64,000 nt of DNA from Eledone cirrhosa (Eukaryota; Mollusca; Cephalopoda; Octopoda; Eledonidae), in NCBI GenBank assembly GCA_964016885.1, contig OZ024743.1:127039355-127103354 (forward strand), in the 5' to 3' direction. Below the pieces are notes generated by a model. That model did no database searches and was not told the DNA's origin. It was given only the letters and a program-made list of their open reading frames with translations. Positions 11,327 through 21,830 of the stretch are shown piece after piece. A program made the translations under genes and the position numbers. Every line of letters begins with the position of its first letter. The stretch's first letter is position 1.

Positions 11327-11520
11327 TAATGGTTTCTGATTGAGGCACAAGGCCAAACATTTTCGGAGGTGGGGAGCAAGTCGTTTAAATCAACCCCAGT
11401 GTGTTACTGGTGCTTTATTTTATTGACTCCAAAGGTAATCTTGGCAGGATTTGAACTAAAAACAAAAAGTCGTAACAGCATGTTGTCTGACCCCCAACTG
11501 ATACTGCCAGTTCACTACCC
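11327..11520 (-). mobile_element. SINE, diverged subfamily
   Basis: Inverted copy with the tail GGTTTCTGATTGAGGCACAAGG, an extended tail region, GGATTTGAACTAAAA and TACTGCCAGTTCACTACCC. The high divergence suggests an older copy. Confidence 0.65.
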
Positions 11521-11526
11521 TAATAA

Positions 11527-11708
11527 TAATTGTTTCTACTTTAGGCACAAGGCCAGCAATTACCCAGTTCATTACTGGTACTTTATTTATCGACCCCGTA
11601 AGGATGAAAGGCAAAGTCAACCTCGGCGGGATTTGAACTCAGATCGTAAAGGGACGTAACTATGCTGGAAAGCATGGCCTCCGACCCTCTACCGATACTG
11701 CCAATCCA
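11527..11708 (-). mobile_element. tRNA-derived SINE, near full-length
   Basis: Inverted copy from AATTGTTTCTACTTTAGG to GATACTGCCAATCCAC with a clear B-box complement. The open frame 11369-11659 is only a translation of SINE sequence. Confidence 0.85.
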
Positions 11709-11765
11709 CAATAATAATAATACATACATACAGACAGAGATCAAAGCCTATCGACTGGATATTTT

Positions 11766-11945
11766 GGCAGTATCGGTAGAGGGTCAGACGCCATGCTTTG
11801 ACGCATAGAGTTACGGCCCTTGCCATTCTGAGTTCAAATCCCGCCGAGGTTAACTTTGCCTTTCATCCTTACGGGGTCGATAAAATAAAGTACCAGTAAT
11901 GCACTGGATAATTGCTGGCCTTGTGCCAAAAGTAGAAACAATTAT
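11766..11945 (+). mobile_element. tRNA-derived SINE, near full-length
   Basis: GGCAGTATCGGTAGAGGGTC head to AGTAGAAACAATTATA tail. It directly abuts the 3' fragment of a LINE at 11946. Confidence 0.85.
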
Positions 11946-12363
11946 AGTCAAAGACCACAAAGAAAAAAAATGCCTTCTAATAGATGTATCAATTCCCACA
12001 ATGACAATATATCTTCCAAGGAAATGGAGAAACTCTCCAAATATAAAGATCTAGAGATAGAAATAACTCAAATGTGGAAAATGAAAACTGAAGCAATGCC
12101 TATAATAATAGGTGCTCTAGGAATGATAAAAAATTCACAGACAAATACATAGCCAAAACCCCAGGACTTACAAATATATACAGCATACAAAAGGTAGTAC
12201 TACTAGGCACTGCACACATATTATGAAAAGTACTATCAATACAATAGAAATAACAATAGAAAAAACTACATTGCTCATACCCAAGGCGCACAGAGCTGTG
12301 TTCAGTAAAGCAGTAATGATGCACAATAAAAATAATATTGGAAATAATAATAATAATAATAAT
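11946..12363 (+). pseudogene. LINE 3' fragment (restriction-like endonuclease type)
   Basis: Translated pieces include LIDVSIP and EMEKLSKYKDLEIEITQMWK followed by IIIGALGMI, which parallel the C-terminus of the LINE copies at 13030-13200 and 18000-18120. The order in the tail, including a second QKVVLLGTAH-like piece near 12190-12215, shows an older relative of the same clade. It ends in (AAT)n at 12343-12363, into which the next LINE copy is joined. Several frameshifts; not functional. Confidence 0.65.
12343..12363 (+). repeat. (TAA)n at the LINE-LINE junction
   Basis: Seven AAT units separate the older LINE 3' end from the 5'-truncated copy that starts at 12364. Confidence 0.8.
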
Positions 12364-13459
12364 ATGAAACACGAAAGCATCAAAAGATCATATTCCATTA
12401 CAAAAGATGCACAAAGATACAGTAATGGACTACACATTTCAGAAGTCCCATTTACTGCTGAAATGGAAAACACAGAAAAAGCAAAGCAGGTAAAAGTAAC
12501 TGCAAAGAAAGAATTGCTACAGAAACTGGCTAAGAAATGGCAAGAAAAGCCTCTGTATGGAAAATACCCAGAGCGAGCTAACAATCCTGATGTTGACAAA
12601 ACTTTAAACCATCAGTGGTTGGCATCCTCTGGACTGAAATCGGAGACTGAAGGACTGATTATATCGGCACAAGATCAGTGTCTGCCAACAAAAAATTACC
12701 AAGCCAACATAATAAAAAATAGGTGCAGCCCATTATGCCGTGTATGCAAAAAACAACCAGAGACCATTGACCATATAATTTCAATGTGCAGTCCTATAGC
12801 TCCAACCGAATACCTAAACAGGTATGACAGAGCTGCACAATACATACATTGGATAATGTGTAAGCATTTTGACCTGCCCCATCAAAAGAATTGGTGGGAG
12901 CATCAACCACCTCCCATACTTGAAAAAGATCACATCTCAATCTTGTGGAACTTTAGCATCCAAACAGACCGAAAAATAGATGCAAACAGACCTGATATAA
13001 TATTGAAAGACTTTCAAAAGAGGGTATGCCTGCTAATTGATATGTCTGTTCCAATAGACAAGAATGTATCTATAAAAACATTTGAAAAATTGAGCAAGTA
13101 TAAGGACCTGGAGATAGAAATTGGAAAAATGTGGAAATTGAGAACTAAAACAATACCAGTGGTTGTAGGCGCTCTGGGAATGATACCTAAGGGGTCTAAT
13201 GATTACATATCGCAAATCCCAGGAAACCCGCGTATAGGAGAAATACAAAAGATAGTACTAATGGGAACTGCCCATATACTAAGGAAGATTCTGTCAATAT
13301 ATGTACATCACAAGTCTAAACACTAAAGATGCATGTGTGAATATGTATGTTCTTTCTTGAACATGGCGGACCTTGTTGTCTCTTGAGGTCACTGGTTGTG
13401 ACTTGGTGATAACTCGTATGAACATAAAGCAAGATAAATGCAACTGTAATAATAATAAG
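12364..13459 (+). pseudogene. 5'-truncated LINE, restriction-like endonuclease end
   Basis: An open frame runs from the junction at 12364 to the stop at 13324-13326 and covers only the C-terminal part of the pol protein. It shows a zinc knuckle CRVC-x8-H-x4-C (about 12737-12790) and an RPD-x14-D motif (about 12989-13045), the signature of the restriction-like endonuclease used by R2/R4/Dong/NeSL/CRE-type LINEs. It lacks the reverse transcriptase. The 3' non-coding part ends in (TAA)n at about 13448-13458. It is almost identical to 17320-18390 but keeps eight residues (EVPFTAEM) missing there, and it has TAC where the longer copy has a TAG at 17497. Confidence 0.8.
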
Positions 13460-14300
13460 GGAAGAAGACGCACGAGGTGGTAGAAGGTCATGAAATCGCT
13501 CCCGTAAGTTTTTGATTTTTAACATATTTAAATCAATTGTGAAATAACAATTCTTAGTACAAATGTTGCATAAACCACCGAATGAAGTCCCATAAAATTT
13601 CGGATCCATATTATGTTGTTATATCGCTCAAATATTCAATTTTGTATTATATATTTTGTATTCAAAAAAAGAAAATGGTTATAAATGGAAGAAAACACCC
13701 TCTGTCTTACACTATATAGAACAGCCAAATAACAGCAATTTCACCAACACCAGAAACTTGATACACCACCTATCCCATCACACTAAATATAACAGCCAGA
13801 TAACGGCAATTTCACCACCACCACCATCAATCCCGGCATGATAATAATAATTACTATTATTATTGTCTCAAATTTTAACAAAATGTTTAATTCCAATTTT
13901 ACGGGAATATGTCAACACAATATATAATAAACATACGAACACAAACTCATGGATACTACATATCACAAAACTCAGTAACCACAACGCCACCGCCGCCACC
14001 ACCCCATCCATCATTGCTACCACTATCCCATCGCCGCCGCCACCACTCCTTCATTGCTACCACCACTATTCCCCTGTTAACTTGAGAGAGAAAGGGGAAG
14101 GTGGCGGTATCACTAGACAAGGGAGAGGCTAGCAAAAGATATAAATAGATTGACTTAGTGACCTGGCCACCGGCCAAACATCAACATCAACAACTATGGG
14201 ACTGCTGGCTCACCCCTTCCTCACCAACAATATAAAAAGCCCCGGCACCACCACCGACATAGCCAACAACAATAATAGGCAACTACAGCAAAAAGTATAT
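13460..14300. other. No gene seen; CCACCG-rich stretch
   Basis: AT-rich DNA with a C-rich imperfect CCACCG/CCACCA tract around 13978-14060. Several open frames cross it on both strands, but composition explains them. It precedes the long LINE and may partly be its 5' flank. Confidence 0.4.
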
Positions 14301-14309
14301 TATATTATT

Positions 14310-14360
14310 GTAATGCACTGGGTGATTGCTGGCCTTGTGCCTGGAGTGGAGACAATTATT
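14310..14360 (+). mobile_element. SINE tail fragment
   Basis: GTAATGCACTGGGTGATTGC, then GGCCTTGTGCC and GGAGACAATTATT: only the 3' end of the SINE family is present. Confidence 0.6.
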
Positions 14361-14605
14361 AATAATTTCATTCTTAAGCCACGCAATGCTCACATTAAGG
14401 AACCACTCATGATAATAACAATTTTAAAAAAACAACAAAAAGAAAACCCCGTGACCAAGAAATACCGGGATGGCGGCTGGCAGGGAATAGCCGTGTCTCT
14501 AGGGAGAACGACCCCTCTAGTCTTGGTTGACACTCGTTCTAGAAGTGGTAACACGAAATGATTACCCCTTGGCGGATAAGGATAAAACGCGACAAAATAA
14601 AGTAA

Positions 14606-17600
14606 ATGTCTAATGATAAAATCTCATACCGGATCGGCCGTCACCCGGGTAAAAATGGGCCGCGTCCCTCAGAGAGGAACCAGACTGGGGTCGAAAAATC
14701 AACTAATGGTTCAAACCTTCCCATCACTTTGGAGCTGGAGACCTCCCATAACCGGAATACTCCTACTGTTGGCCCTCCATGCTCACCACCAAGAAATCCA
14801 AAGAAAAAGAGAGAAAAATGGTCAAGGGAAGATAATAAAGAAGTCCTTGAGGCTTTCTACACTGCCATGTACTACCCATCAAATACATCGAATACAGAAC
14901 AGACATATATCAACTGGGAAAAGAAACATCCCGAAAACAGAGGCTATATTGACAGTAACAAACTAGCCAATATACAAAGAAATATTGTAAGAAAAAAGTT
15001 ACTAACTGATATAGAAATTGATCAGATCAAGCTATTAGCACAAAGTCAGCGAAGGGAAAATGAAACATGAGTCAGTGAAAACGAGGTAAACAGTAAAACT
15101 TCGAACCCCAGAGTTGGGGCGGAATCACTGGCAACAGAACAAATTAAAGAAAGGATCGAAAAAGTGGAGGGAGTGCATGCTCAGGATGAAACTCCAAATG
15201 AAAATAATGAGATCGTAAATGATAAAGAAATGAATGAGAATGAACTTGCCAACTTGAAGGATGAAATTATGATCGAATGGATGAAAATGAAAGAATCTGA
15301 CATGGGGAAACGAGACACCCTCCCTAAGATCCAGAACTCCAAACAGAACCAAAAGATAATACACAAGACTAACATAATTCTCAAAAACATTATCATCACA
15401 AACAAACTAAACATTACTGATTTAAAGCATCTCTATTATGCATCGGCTAAAGTCACCACTCACTTATGTGGAGTGAAGATGAAAAAACAAAGGAATTCCC
15501 ACAAGAAATCTACTTGGCAAGAGAACATCAATCGCCAAATAAACCTTCTCCGATCTGACATAGAAATTTTAACAAACTATAAAGTAGGTGAACATGTTAA
15601 ACAAACTAAACTTAGAAAATTGAAAAAAAAAGTACAGTATAAAATCAACATGTGACATAGACATGCTGATAGAAATAATCAAGCAAAAAGTGTCGGCCAA
15701 AGCTGCTTGTATAAGGCGCTTTGAAAAACGATCTAGATTCTATAAGGACAATAATATGTTCAAAAACAACCAAAGAAACTTCTACAGAAAAATTGGTAAG
15801 TCAACAATAACTGCTAAATCAATACCACCCAAGGAGGAAGTGCAAGAATTCTGGGAAAAGATCTGGGCCGAAGAAAAAGTTCATAACATACATGCCCCAT
15901 GGATAGACAGACAAATGAAAGATACAGCTCACCTTGAGGAACAAATATGGGGAAAATATAACAGTTGAACAGTTGCGCTTGGCTCTAAGAAAAACCAGCA
16001 AATGGAAATCCCCAGGAAAAGACAAAATACAAAACTTTTGGATAAATGCCTTCACAGAGTCTCATGAGCTGTTAGCCCAACTTTACAATGAAATAGTTAA
16101 GGAGCCAGAAAAGATACCATCATGGCTAGTTAACGGCATTACATTCCTGCTTCCGAAGAATGATGAGACAAACAATCCCAAAAATTACAGACCGATAACT
16201 TGCTTGACCACAATGTATAAAATTTTAACATCAGTCCTAACTGAATACACATATGACCACCTGATAACAAATGACCTATTTCCCATTGAGCAGAAAGGGT
16301 GTAAACGAGGCTCATATGGCTGTAAGGATCAGCTTCTGGTTAACAAAATGATACTGGAAGATTGTCATAATAGACACAGAAATCTATCGATTGCTTGGAT
16401 AGATTATAAAAAAGCATTCGATAGTTTGCCACACAGTTGGATTGAAAAATGTTTAGAGATTTTCAAAATATACCCCGTTGTCAGGAGGTTTTTGTCATTC
16501 AGTATGAAGACATGGAAAACGACACTCCTTTTGAATAGTGAAACAAAATCACTGGAAGCTGGAGAAGTTAATATTAATTGTGGAATTTTTCAGGGTGACT
16601 CTTTATCACCGCTTTTATTCTGCATCGCACTTATACCATTAAGTAAAATGCTCAATGAAACAAAACATGGATATAAAGTCTATGACAAAACCATTAATCA
16701 CCTGTTCTACATGGATGACCTGAAACTATTTGCAAAAAATGATGAACAATTGCAAGGGCTATTATCCACTGTGGAGCAGTCCAGTTATGACATTAAAATG
16801 GAGTTTGGACTAGATAAATGCGCCAAAGCAACGTTCACCAGAGGAAAGCTGCTGAAGAGTTCAGACATTAATCTTGATCGGGGGAACGTGATAAGAGAAC
16901 TTGATCAAGAAAAAACTTACAAATATCTAGGTGTTTGTGAAGGAGACAGAATCAAGCACTCAACAATGAGGGAAAGGATAAGGAAGGAATGTTACCGCAG
17001 AGTAAGAGCAATCTTAAGAACGGAATTGAATGCAAGGAATAGGATCGATGCCATAAACACGCTTGCCATACCAGTAGTAACCTACAGTTACAATGTCATC
17101 AACTGGTCAAGCACAGAGATCCGTAGGCTCGATACAAAATTTCGAAAATCTTTAACCATGCACAGAATGCATCACCCTAAGGCAGATATAGATAGAATAT
17201 ATCTCCCTAGGAAAGAAGGAGGACATGGGTTAATCCAGTTAGACATTGCGTTGAAAACTGCAACAATTGGATTATCTACATATCTAAGGGAATCACATGA
17301 TTGGATGATCAAACTCGTTTTGAAACACGAAAGCATCAAAAGATCATATTCCATTACAAAAGATGCACAAAGATACAGTAATGGACTACAAATTTCAGAA
17401 AACACAGAAAAAGCAAAGCAGGTAAAAGTAACTGCAAAGAAAGAACTGCTACAGAAACTGGCTAAGAAATGGCAAGAAAAGCCTCTGTATGGAAAATAGC
17501 CAGAGCGAGCTAACAATCCTGATGTTGACAAAACTTTAAACCATCAGTGGTTGGCATCCTCTGGACTGAAATCGGAGACTGAAGGACTGATTATATCGGC

Positions 17601-18234
17601 ACAAGATCAGTGTCTGCCAACAAAAAATTACCAAGCCAACATAATAAAAAATGGATGCAGCCCATTATGCCGTGTATGCAAAAAACAACCAGAGACCATT
17701 GACCATATAATTTCAATGTGCAGTCCTATAGCTCCAACCGAATACCTAAACAGGCATGACAGAGCTGCACAATACATACATTGGATAATGTGTAAGCATT
17801 TTGACCTGCCCCATCAAAAGAATTGGTGGGAGCATCAACCACCTCCCATACTTGAAAAAGATCACATCTCAATCTTGTGGAACTTTAGCATCCAAACAGA
17901 CCGAAAAATAGATGCAAATAGACCTGATATAATATTGAAGGACTTTAAAAAGAGGGTATGCCTGCTAATTGATATGTCTGTTCCAATAGACAAGAATGTA
18001 TCTATAAAAACATTTGAAAAATTGAGCAAGTATAAGGACCTGGAGATAGAAATTGGAAAAATGTGGAAATTGAGAACTAAAACAATACCAGTGGTTGTAG
18101 GCGCTCTGGGAATGATACCTAAGGGGTCTAATGATTACTTATCGCAGATCCCAGGAAACCCGCGTATAGGAGAAATACAAAAGATAGTACTAATGGGAAC
18201 TGCCCATATACTAAGGAAGATTCTGTCAATATAA
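14606..18234 (+). pseudogene. LINE pol protein, broken in five places
   Basis: This would be the retrotransposition enzyme: a nicking endonuclease plus a reverse transcriptase working by target-primed reverse transcription. Segments seen: 14606-15070 (N-terminal DNA-binding region), 15164-15655, 15663-15968, 15934-17499 and 17551-18234. A TGA interrupts at 15068, a frameshift lies between 15655 and 15730, another near 15950, and a TAG at 17497-17499 replaces the TAC found in the sister copy. The reverse transcriptase keeps the NYRPITCL block, the DYKKAFDSLPHSW block, GIFQGDSLSPLLF and the catalytic FYMDDLKLF (about 16704-16725). The endonuclease has the CRVC-x8-H-x4-C knuckle (about 17668-17721) and RPD-x14-D (about 17919-17975). 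A 24-base in-frame deletion near 17398 removes eight residues present in the copy at 12364. Confidence 0.8.
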
Positions 18235-18376
18235 GTACATCACAAGTCTAAACACTAAAGATGCATGTGTGAGTATGTATGTTCTTCCTTGAACAGTGGA
18301 CCTTGTTGTCTCTTGAGGTCACTGGTTGTGACTTGGTGATAACTCGTATGAACATAAAGCAAGATAAATGCAACTG

Positions 18377-18397
18377 TAATAATAATAATAATAATAA
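18377..18397 (+). repeat. (TAA)n at the LINE 3' end
   Basis: Seven TAA units directly follow the conserved GATAAATGCAACTG end shared by both LINE copies. They are either the element's tail or the target site. Confidence 0.8.
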
Positions 18398-18654
18398 CGC
18401 CAACAACAATGGGGTAGACATCAAGAAAACATTGAAGATGGCACAGGATGATACAATGTAAGTTTTTTCATGCAAAAAGTATGTGAACAATCTATGCTAT
18501 TCCTATCTAATGATCTACAGAATACCATATCTAGACACAATCTGGATAACCCAATGCAGTTTAACCATGTCCACTTTAGCACATTCTGGAAATCCATTCA
18601 GTACCTGTCAAACAGTTGGAAATGTCTGAGAAGGTTTGCTTAACTTTTGTACCA

Positions 18655-18790
18655 TTATCTTCTATCTGCCATGTGAGACCTCCTACAGGTTACTAGATCT
18701 ACTTGAAATAACAATCAAATCTCCCTCAAACTACACACTACTGTCTTAAAAAAAGAAGACATTGAATAATGTTTTAACGATGTATACTGT
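18655..18790 (-). repeat. Dispersed repeat family D, inverted copy
   Basis: ACCTCCTACAGGTTACTAG, then CAATCAAATCTCCCTCAAAC and AGAAGACATTGAATAATG parallel 8580-8660 and 32240-32320. Confidence 0.4.
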
Positions 18791-19495
18791 GCCTTGGAAA
18801 TAAGGCAGTTAAACACACACACACATCTATACATACAGATACATATGTAATGACAGACAGGTGTGCGTGAATGTATGTCTGTGTGTCTATCTTAGTATAT
18901 GTGAGTGCATGTGTGAGTGTATGTGTGTGTGATAATTTTTATTTTCATTTGCATTAAAACAATAGAAAACAACGCACCTTTATCACATCTTGTATATGAA
19001 TATGTATGTGTCTGTGAGTATGTCTGTGTGCGTTCATTAGGTATGTGATTAAATACACACACACACACCTACACATATGTAGCAACTGACCAAAAATTAG
19101 GTGAAAAGCTATGTGTGTAGTTGCATGAAAGTGTGTCTGTCTTAGTATATTTATATGAGAGTGTGAGTGTGTAGCAACAATTTATTCATTTGGACACCTA
19201 CAAAAAATTACACAATGAATATTGTTTACCCTAAGGTGCTTCAAGATTGACAGATTTTCATTTCTAAATTCTATTTTCATTACAATTTTGATATTTAAAA
19301 AATAAAATATAGATATTTTGAAATAATTATGAGAAAAAAAAACATATCTTCATATTTATTGTTTACTAATCTGAATAAGAACAGCAGTAACCCGGGCTAC
19401 GCCAGGTAATTCAGCTAGTAGCTATATAATATATAATGGAAAATATACTTCTTTTTTTCTTTACCTCATAGTTATTTCTAAATACTTTATACATT
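18791..19495. other. No gene; GT/CA-rich simple repeats
   Basis: Imperfect (GT)n and (CA)n stretches around 18815-18935, 19000-19090 and 19130-19175 within AT-rich DNA. Nothing coding was recognised. Confidence 0.5.
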
Positions 19496-19499
19496 CTTC

Positions 19500-19835
19500 T
19501 TTTTTTCCTCACCCACTTATTCCTGAGAAGGTCGTGGGGGCAGAGTCCTCAAACACTCCCTACAGTGGGTCCTGTCTGAAGCAACTGTCTCCAACTGATC
19601 TGGCAGGATCCCCAAGCGTCACCAGCCAAGCTTATGGATGTTATCTAACCATCTTGCTCGGGGTCTACCCCTGGGTCTTCTACCTGTTAGTTTTGCCCAT
19701 AAAATCTGTCCAGTGATTCTTTCCTGAGACATTCTAACCACCTGCACATAGTATGAGAGCTGTGATCTCTCAATTTGGAGAAGTAGTGGCTCTACCTGGA
19801 GTGACTCTCTAATAGTGTTGGCTGCTTTATACATT
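19500..19835 (-). pseudogene. LINE family X 3' fragment
   Basis: Minus-strand frame 19834-19619 reads QVEPLLLQIERSQLSYYVQV, then TGRRPRGRPRARWLDNIHKL, the typical end of an APE-endonuclease LINE pol protein. The flanking 3' region matches 38700-38860 (GTGGGGGCAGAGTCCTCA, GATCCCCAAGC). Severely 5' truncated. Confidence 0.7.
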
Positions 19836-19839
19836 AAAT

Positions 19840-20635
19840 ATGTTAATTATTTTGTGTGTGTGAGGAAGACATTATTGGGTTAATTAATTACTAGTCTGTT
19901 AACAGTATTTTGTTTCAGTTAGGATTGCATCGATTAACCAGTAGATAATTGGATTCTGCCACATTACCATTTTGCTGATTAATCAATATCAATTTTTTTG
20001 CTAATTAATTGGTTTTGATAGTTGGCCGTTACTATTTTTGAGCAAGAAAAGCATCAGTGGTAGAAATTCAGAAAATTCATTGGATTCAAAATGTAGAAAC
20101 ACACGAGTAACATATATCATATTATTTCCCAGGAAATACAACTGCTCTTAGTGCTCGAATGCCCTGAAAATTACTGGGACTACCCAGACAGTATAACTCC
20201 TTGTAGTACCTTAACCTCTTCAGTGCTGTAGATGAGATGACTCGTCCTAACATGTATGCATTCCAGTGCCACAGACGAGATAACGCATCCTAACATGTTT
20301 GAACTTGTTTCCAACAGTTCATAACTTCAAAGCTAGTTGGGGTTACTAGTTTATTGATGTGATGTTTGTCAATCATTCAGATATGTATTGCTAATAAATG
20401 TTTGTTTAAAAAAATACCCATTTTATTGATAAAAAAAAAACTGGTACAGCAACTGTAGCTGTGTAAACAGATTAAAGGGTGTCAAAGTAGAAAAGAAACC
20501 AGCCTACCTACCTAAAAAGATAGGTGTTTAACTGATTTTTTTTTATAAGGGAATTAATAAAAACAAATTATAAAGATTCAGTTTATTTAAAAGTATTCAC
20601 AATTTTCGAGAAATAATGATTTCTGTTATCTTAAG
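19840..20635. other. No gene; small diverged duplicates
   Basis: AT-rich DNA. Around 20218-20310 an imperfect duplicate is seen (GTGCTGTAGATGAGATGACT, then GTGCCACAGACGAGATAACG). This resembles a dispersed repeat; no coding evidence. Confidence 0.4.
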
Positions 20636-20639
20636 TTAC

Positions 20640-21585
20640 TTCTTCTTTGCCCTCTTATTCCCTGGAGCAGATTCCTCAAGTATTCCCTTACAGTGGTCTG
20701 TCAGAAGCAACCATCACCAACTGATCCAGCTGGATCCCCAAGCCAGACCAGCTGAGCTCAGGGATGTTATTTAGCCATCTTGCTTGGAGTCTACCCCTGA
20801 GCAATTTTTTCCTGAGTCATTCTAACCATATGCTTTTAATATCAGAGCTGTGATCTCTCAATTCTGAGAAGTAGCAGCTCAACCTGGAGTGACACTGATC
20901 TCCAAACTATGTACTCTATCAAGTAACATTATTCCAAAGACCCTTCAGAGGAACCTCATTTCGGCCACGTGTACTGGCATGTTACTGCACCTGCTACTGC
21001 AATTCTTGTACTTAATTCAACTTCCTGCCTCCCATCACATGTGAACATGGCCCCGAGATACTTGAACTTCTCCATCTGCTTCAGTGGAACTTCACTCACT
21101 TGTAGACTGTGTAGGCTTCCTTGAGTATCTCAGTCTTTGCAGCACTGATTCCCATTTCTGCCATGTCTTCTATTCTCTTTCTGGTAGGCTTAACTCTTTA
21201 GCATTTAAACCGGCTGTATCCGGCCAGAATTCTCGAACATCTTTCTGTTCAAACTGGCCATAACTGGCCACTTATACTGACATTAAGGTATTGTTCTCAA
21301 AATAAATAATAAAATCATCAAAATCTCGTAGATTCCATATTATGTAAGATAATTATGTAAGATAAAGCCTTTACCATGAACATATAATAGTAGAGTAATA
21401 TAAATGCTAAAGGGTTAACAAGCAGATCCCTCTATAATTGAAGCAATTTCTCTTGTCTCCATTTTTGAAAATTGGAATTATCACTCTTTATTGCCCCTGC
21501 TTAGGTGCCTTTCCAGAGATCCAAGCCACCCAGCACACACAAGTCAGCCAGAGAATACATTCTCTATTTAAGGTTTTTAGCATAA
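20640..21585 (-). pseudogene. LINE family X fragment, split by a MITE
   Basis: The sequence follows the minus-strand LINE at 38700-40050 with gaps: the 3' end (AGAGTCCTCAAG, GTCAGAAGCAACC) near 20660-20740, the GTGAACATGGCCCCGAGATAC block (21045-21065), then after a MITE at 21190-21418 the GGTGCCTTTCCAGAGATCCA block (21510-21530). Many indels; dead. Confidence 0.65.
21190..21418 (-). mobile_element. TTAA-type MITE copy d
   Basis: Inverted orientation: TTAACTCTTTAGCATTTA at the left, GGCTGTATCCGGCCAGAATTC inside and TAAATGCTAAAGGGTTAA at the right. It splits a LINE family X fragment. Confidence 0.8.
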
Positions 21586-21788
21586 GTTACTCAAACAAAA
21601 AATAAAATTTAATGATCAAATTTATGAACTTGTAAAGTATAATATAAAATAAATTTCTCCATTTTCAGAACATAGCCGTTTTCGTGCAGGCTTGCATGTT
21701 TTTTACCTCCTATTGTAAAATCAGCCAAATTTTGTAATCATGTGCTCTCAAATAGTATCTTCATAATTGTAATTGATTATGAAATCTA

Positions 21789-21830
21789 TAAATGGTCATA
21801 ACTCTATGCTGAAAAGCATAGTGTCTGGTG
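21789..21830 (-). mobile_element. Short SINE fragment
   Basis: GGTCATAACTCTATGCTG and AAAGCATAGTGTCTGG match the head of the inverted SINEs (for example 35650-35680). It lies right at the 5' limit of the Ty3/gypsy sequence. Confidence 0.4.

Larger units (their letters stand above)
14600..18397 (+). mobile_element. Near full-length R4/Dong-like LINE
   Basis: One long element with a single pol-type protein in three slipped frames. From 14606 there is an N-terminal region with a Myb-like KREKWSREDNKEVLEAFY block (about 14800-14855); the reverse transcriptase spans about 15950-17100 and the restriction-like endonuclease about 17650-18120. The 3' end runs into (TAA)n at 18377-18397. LINEs of the R4/Dong group are known to use TAA-repeat targets, which fits. 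The 5' boundary is uncertain. The copy is dead: see the pol entry. Confidence 0.75.
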
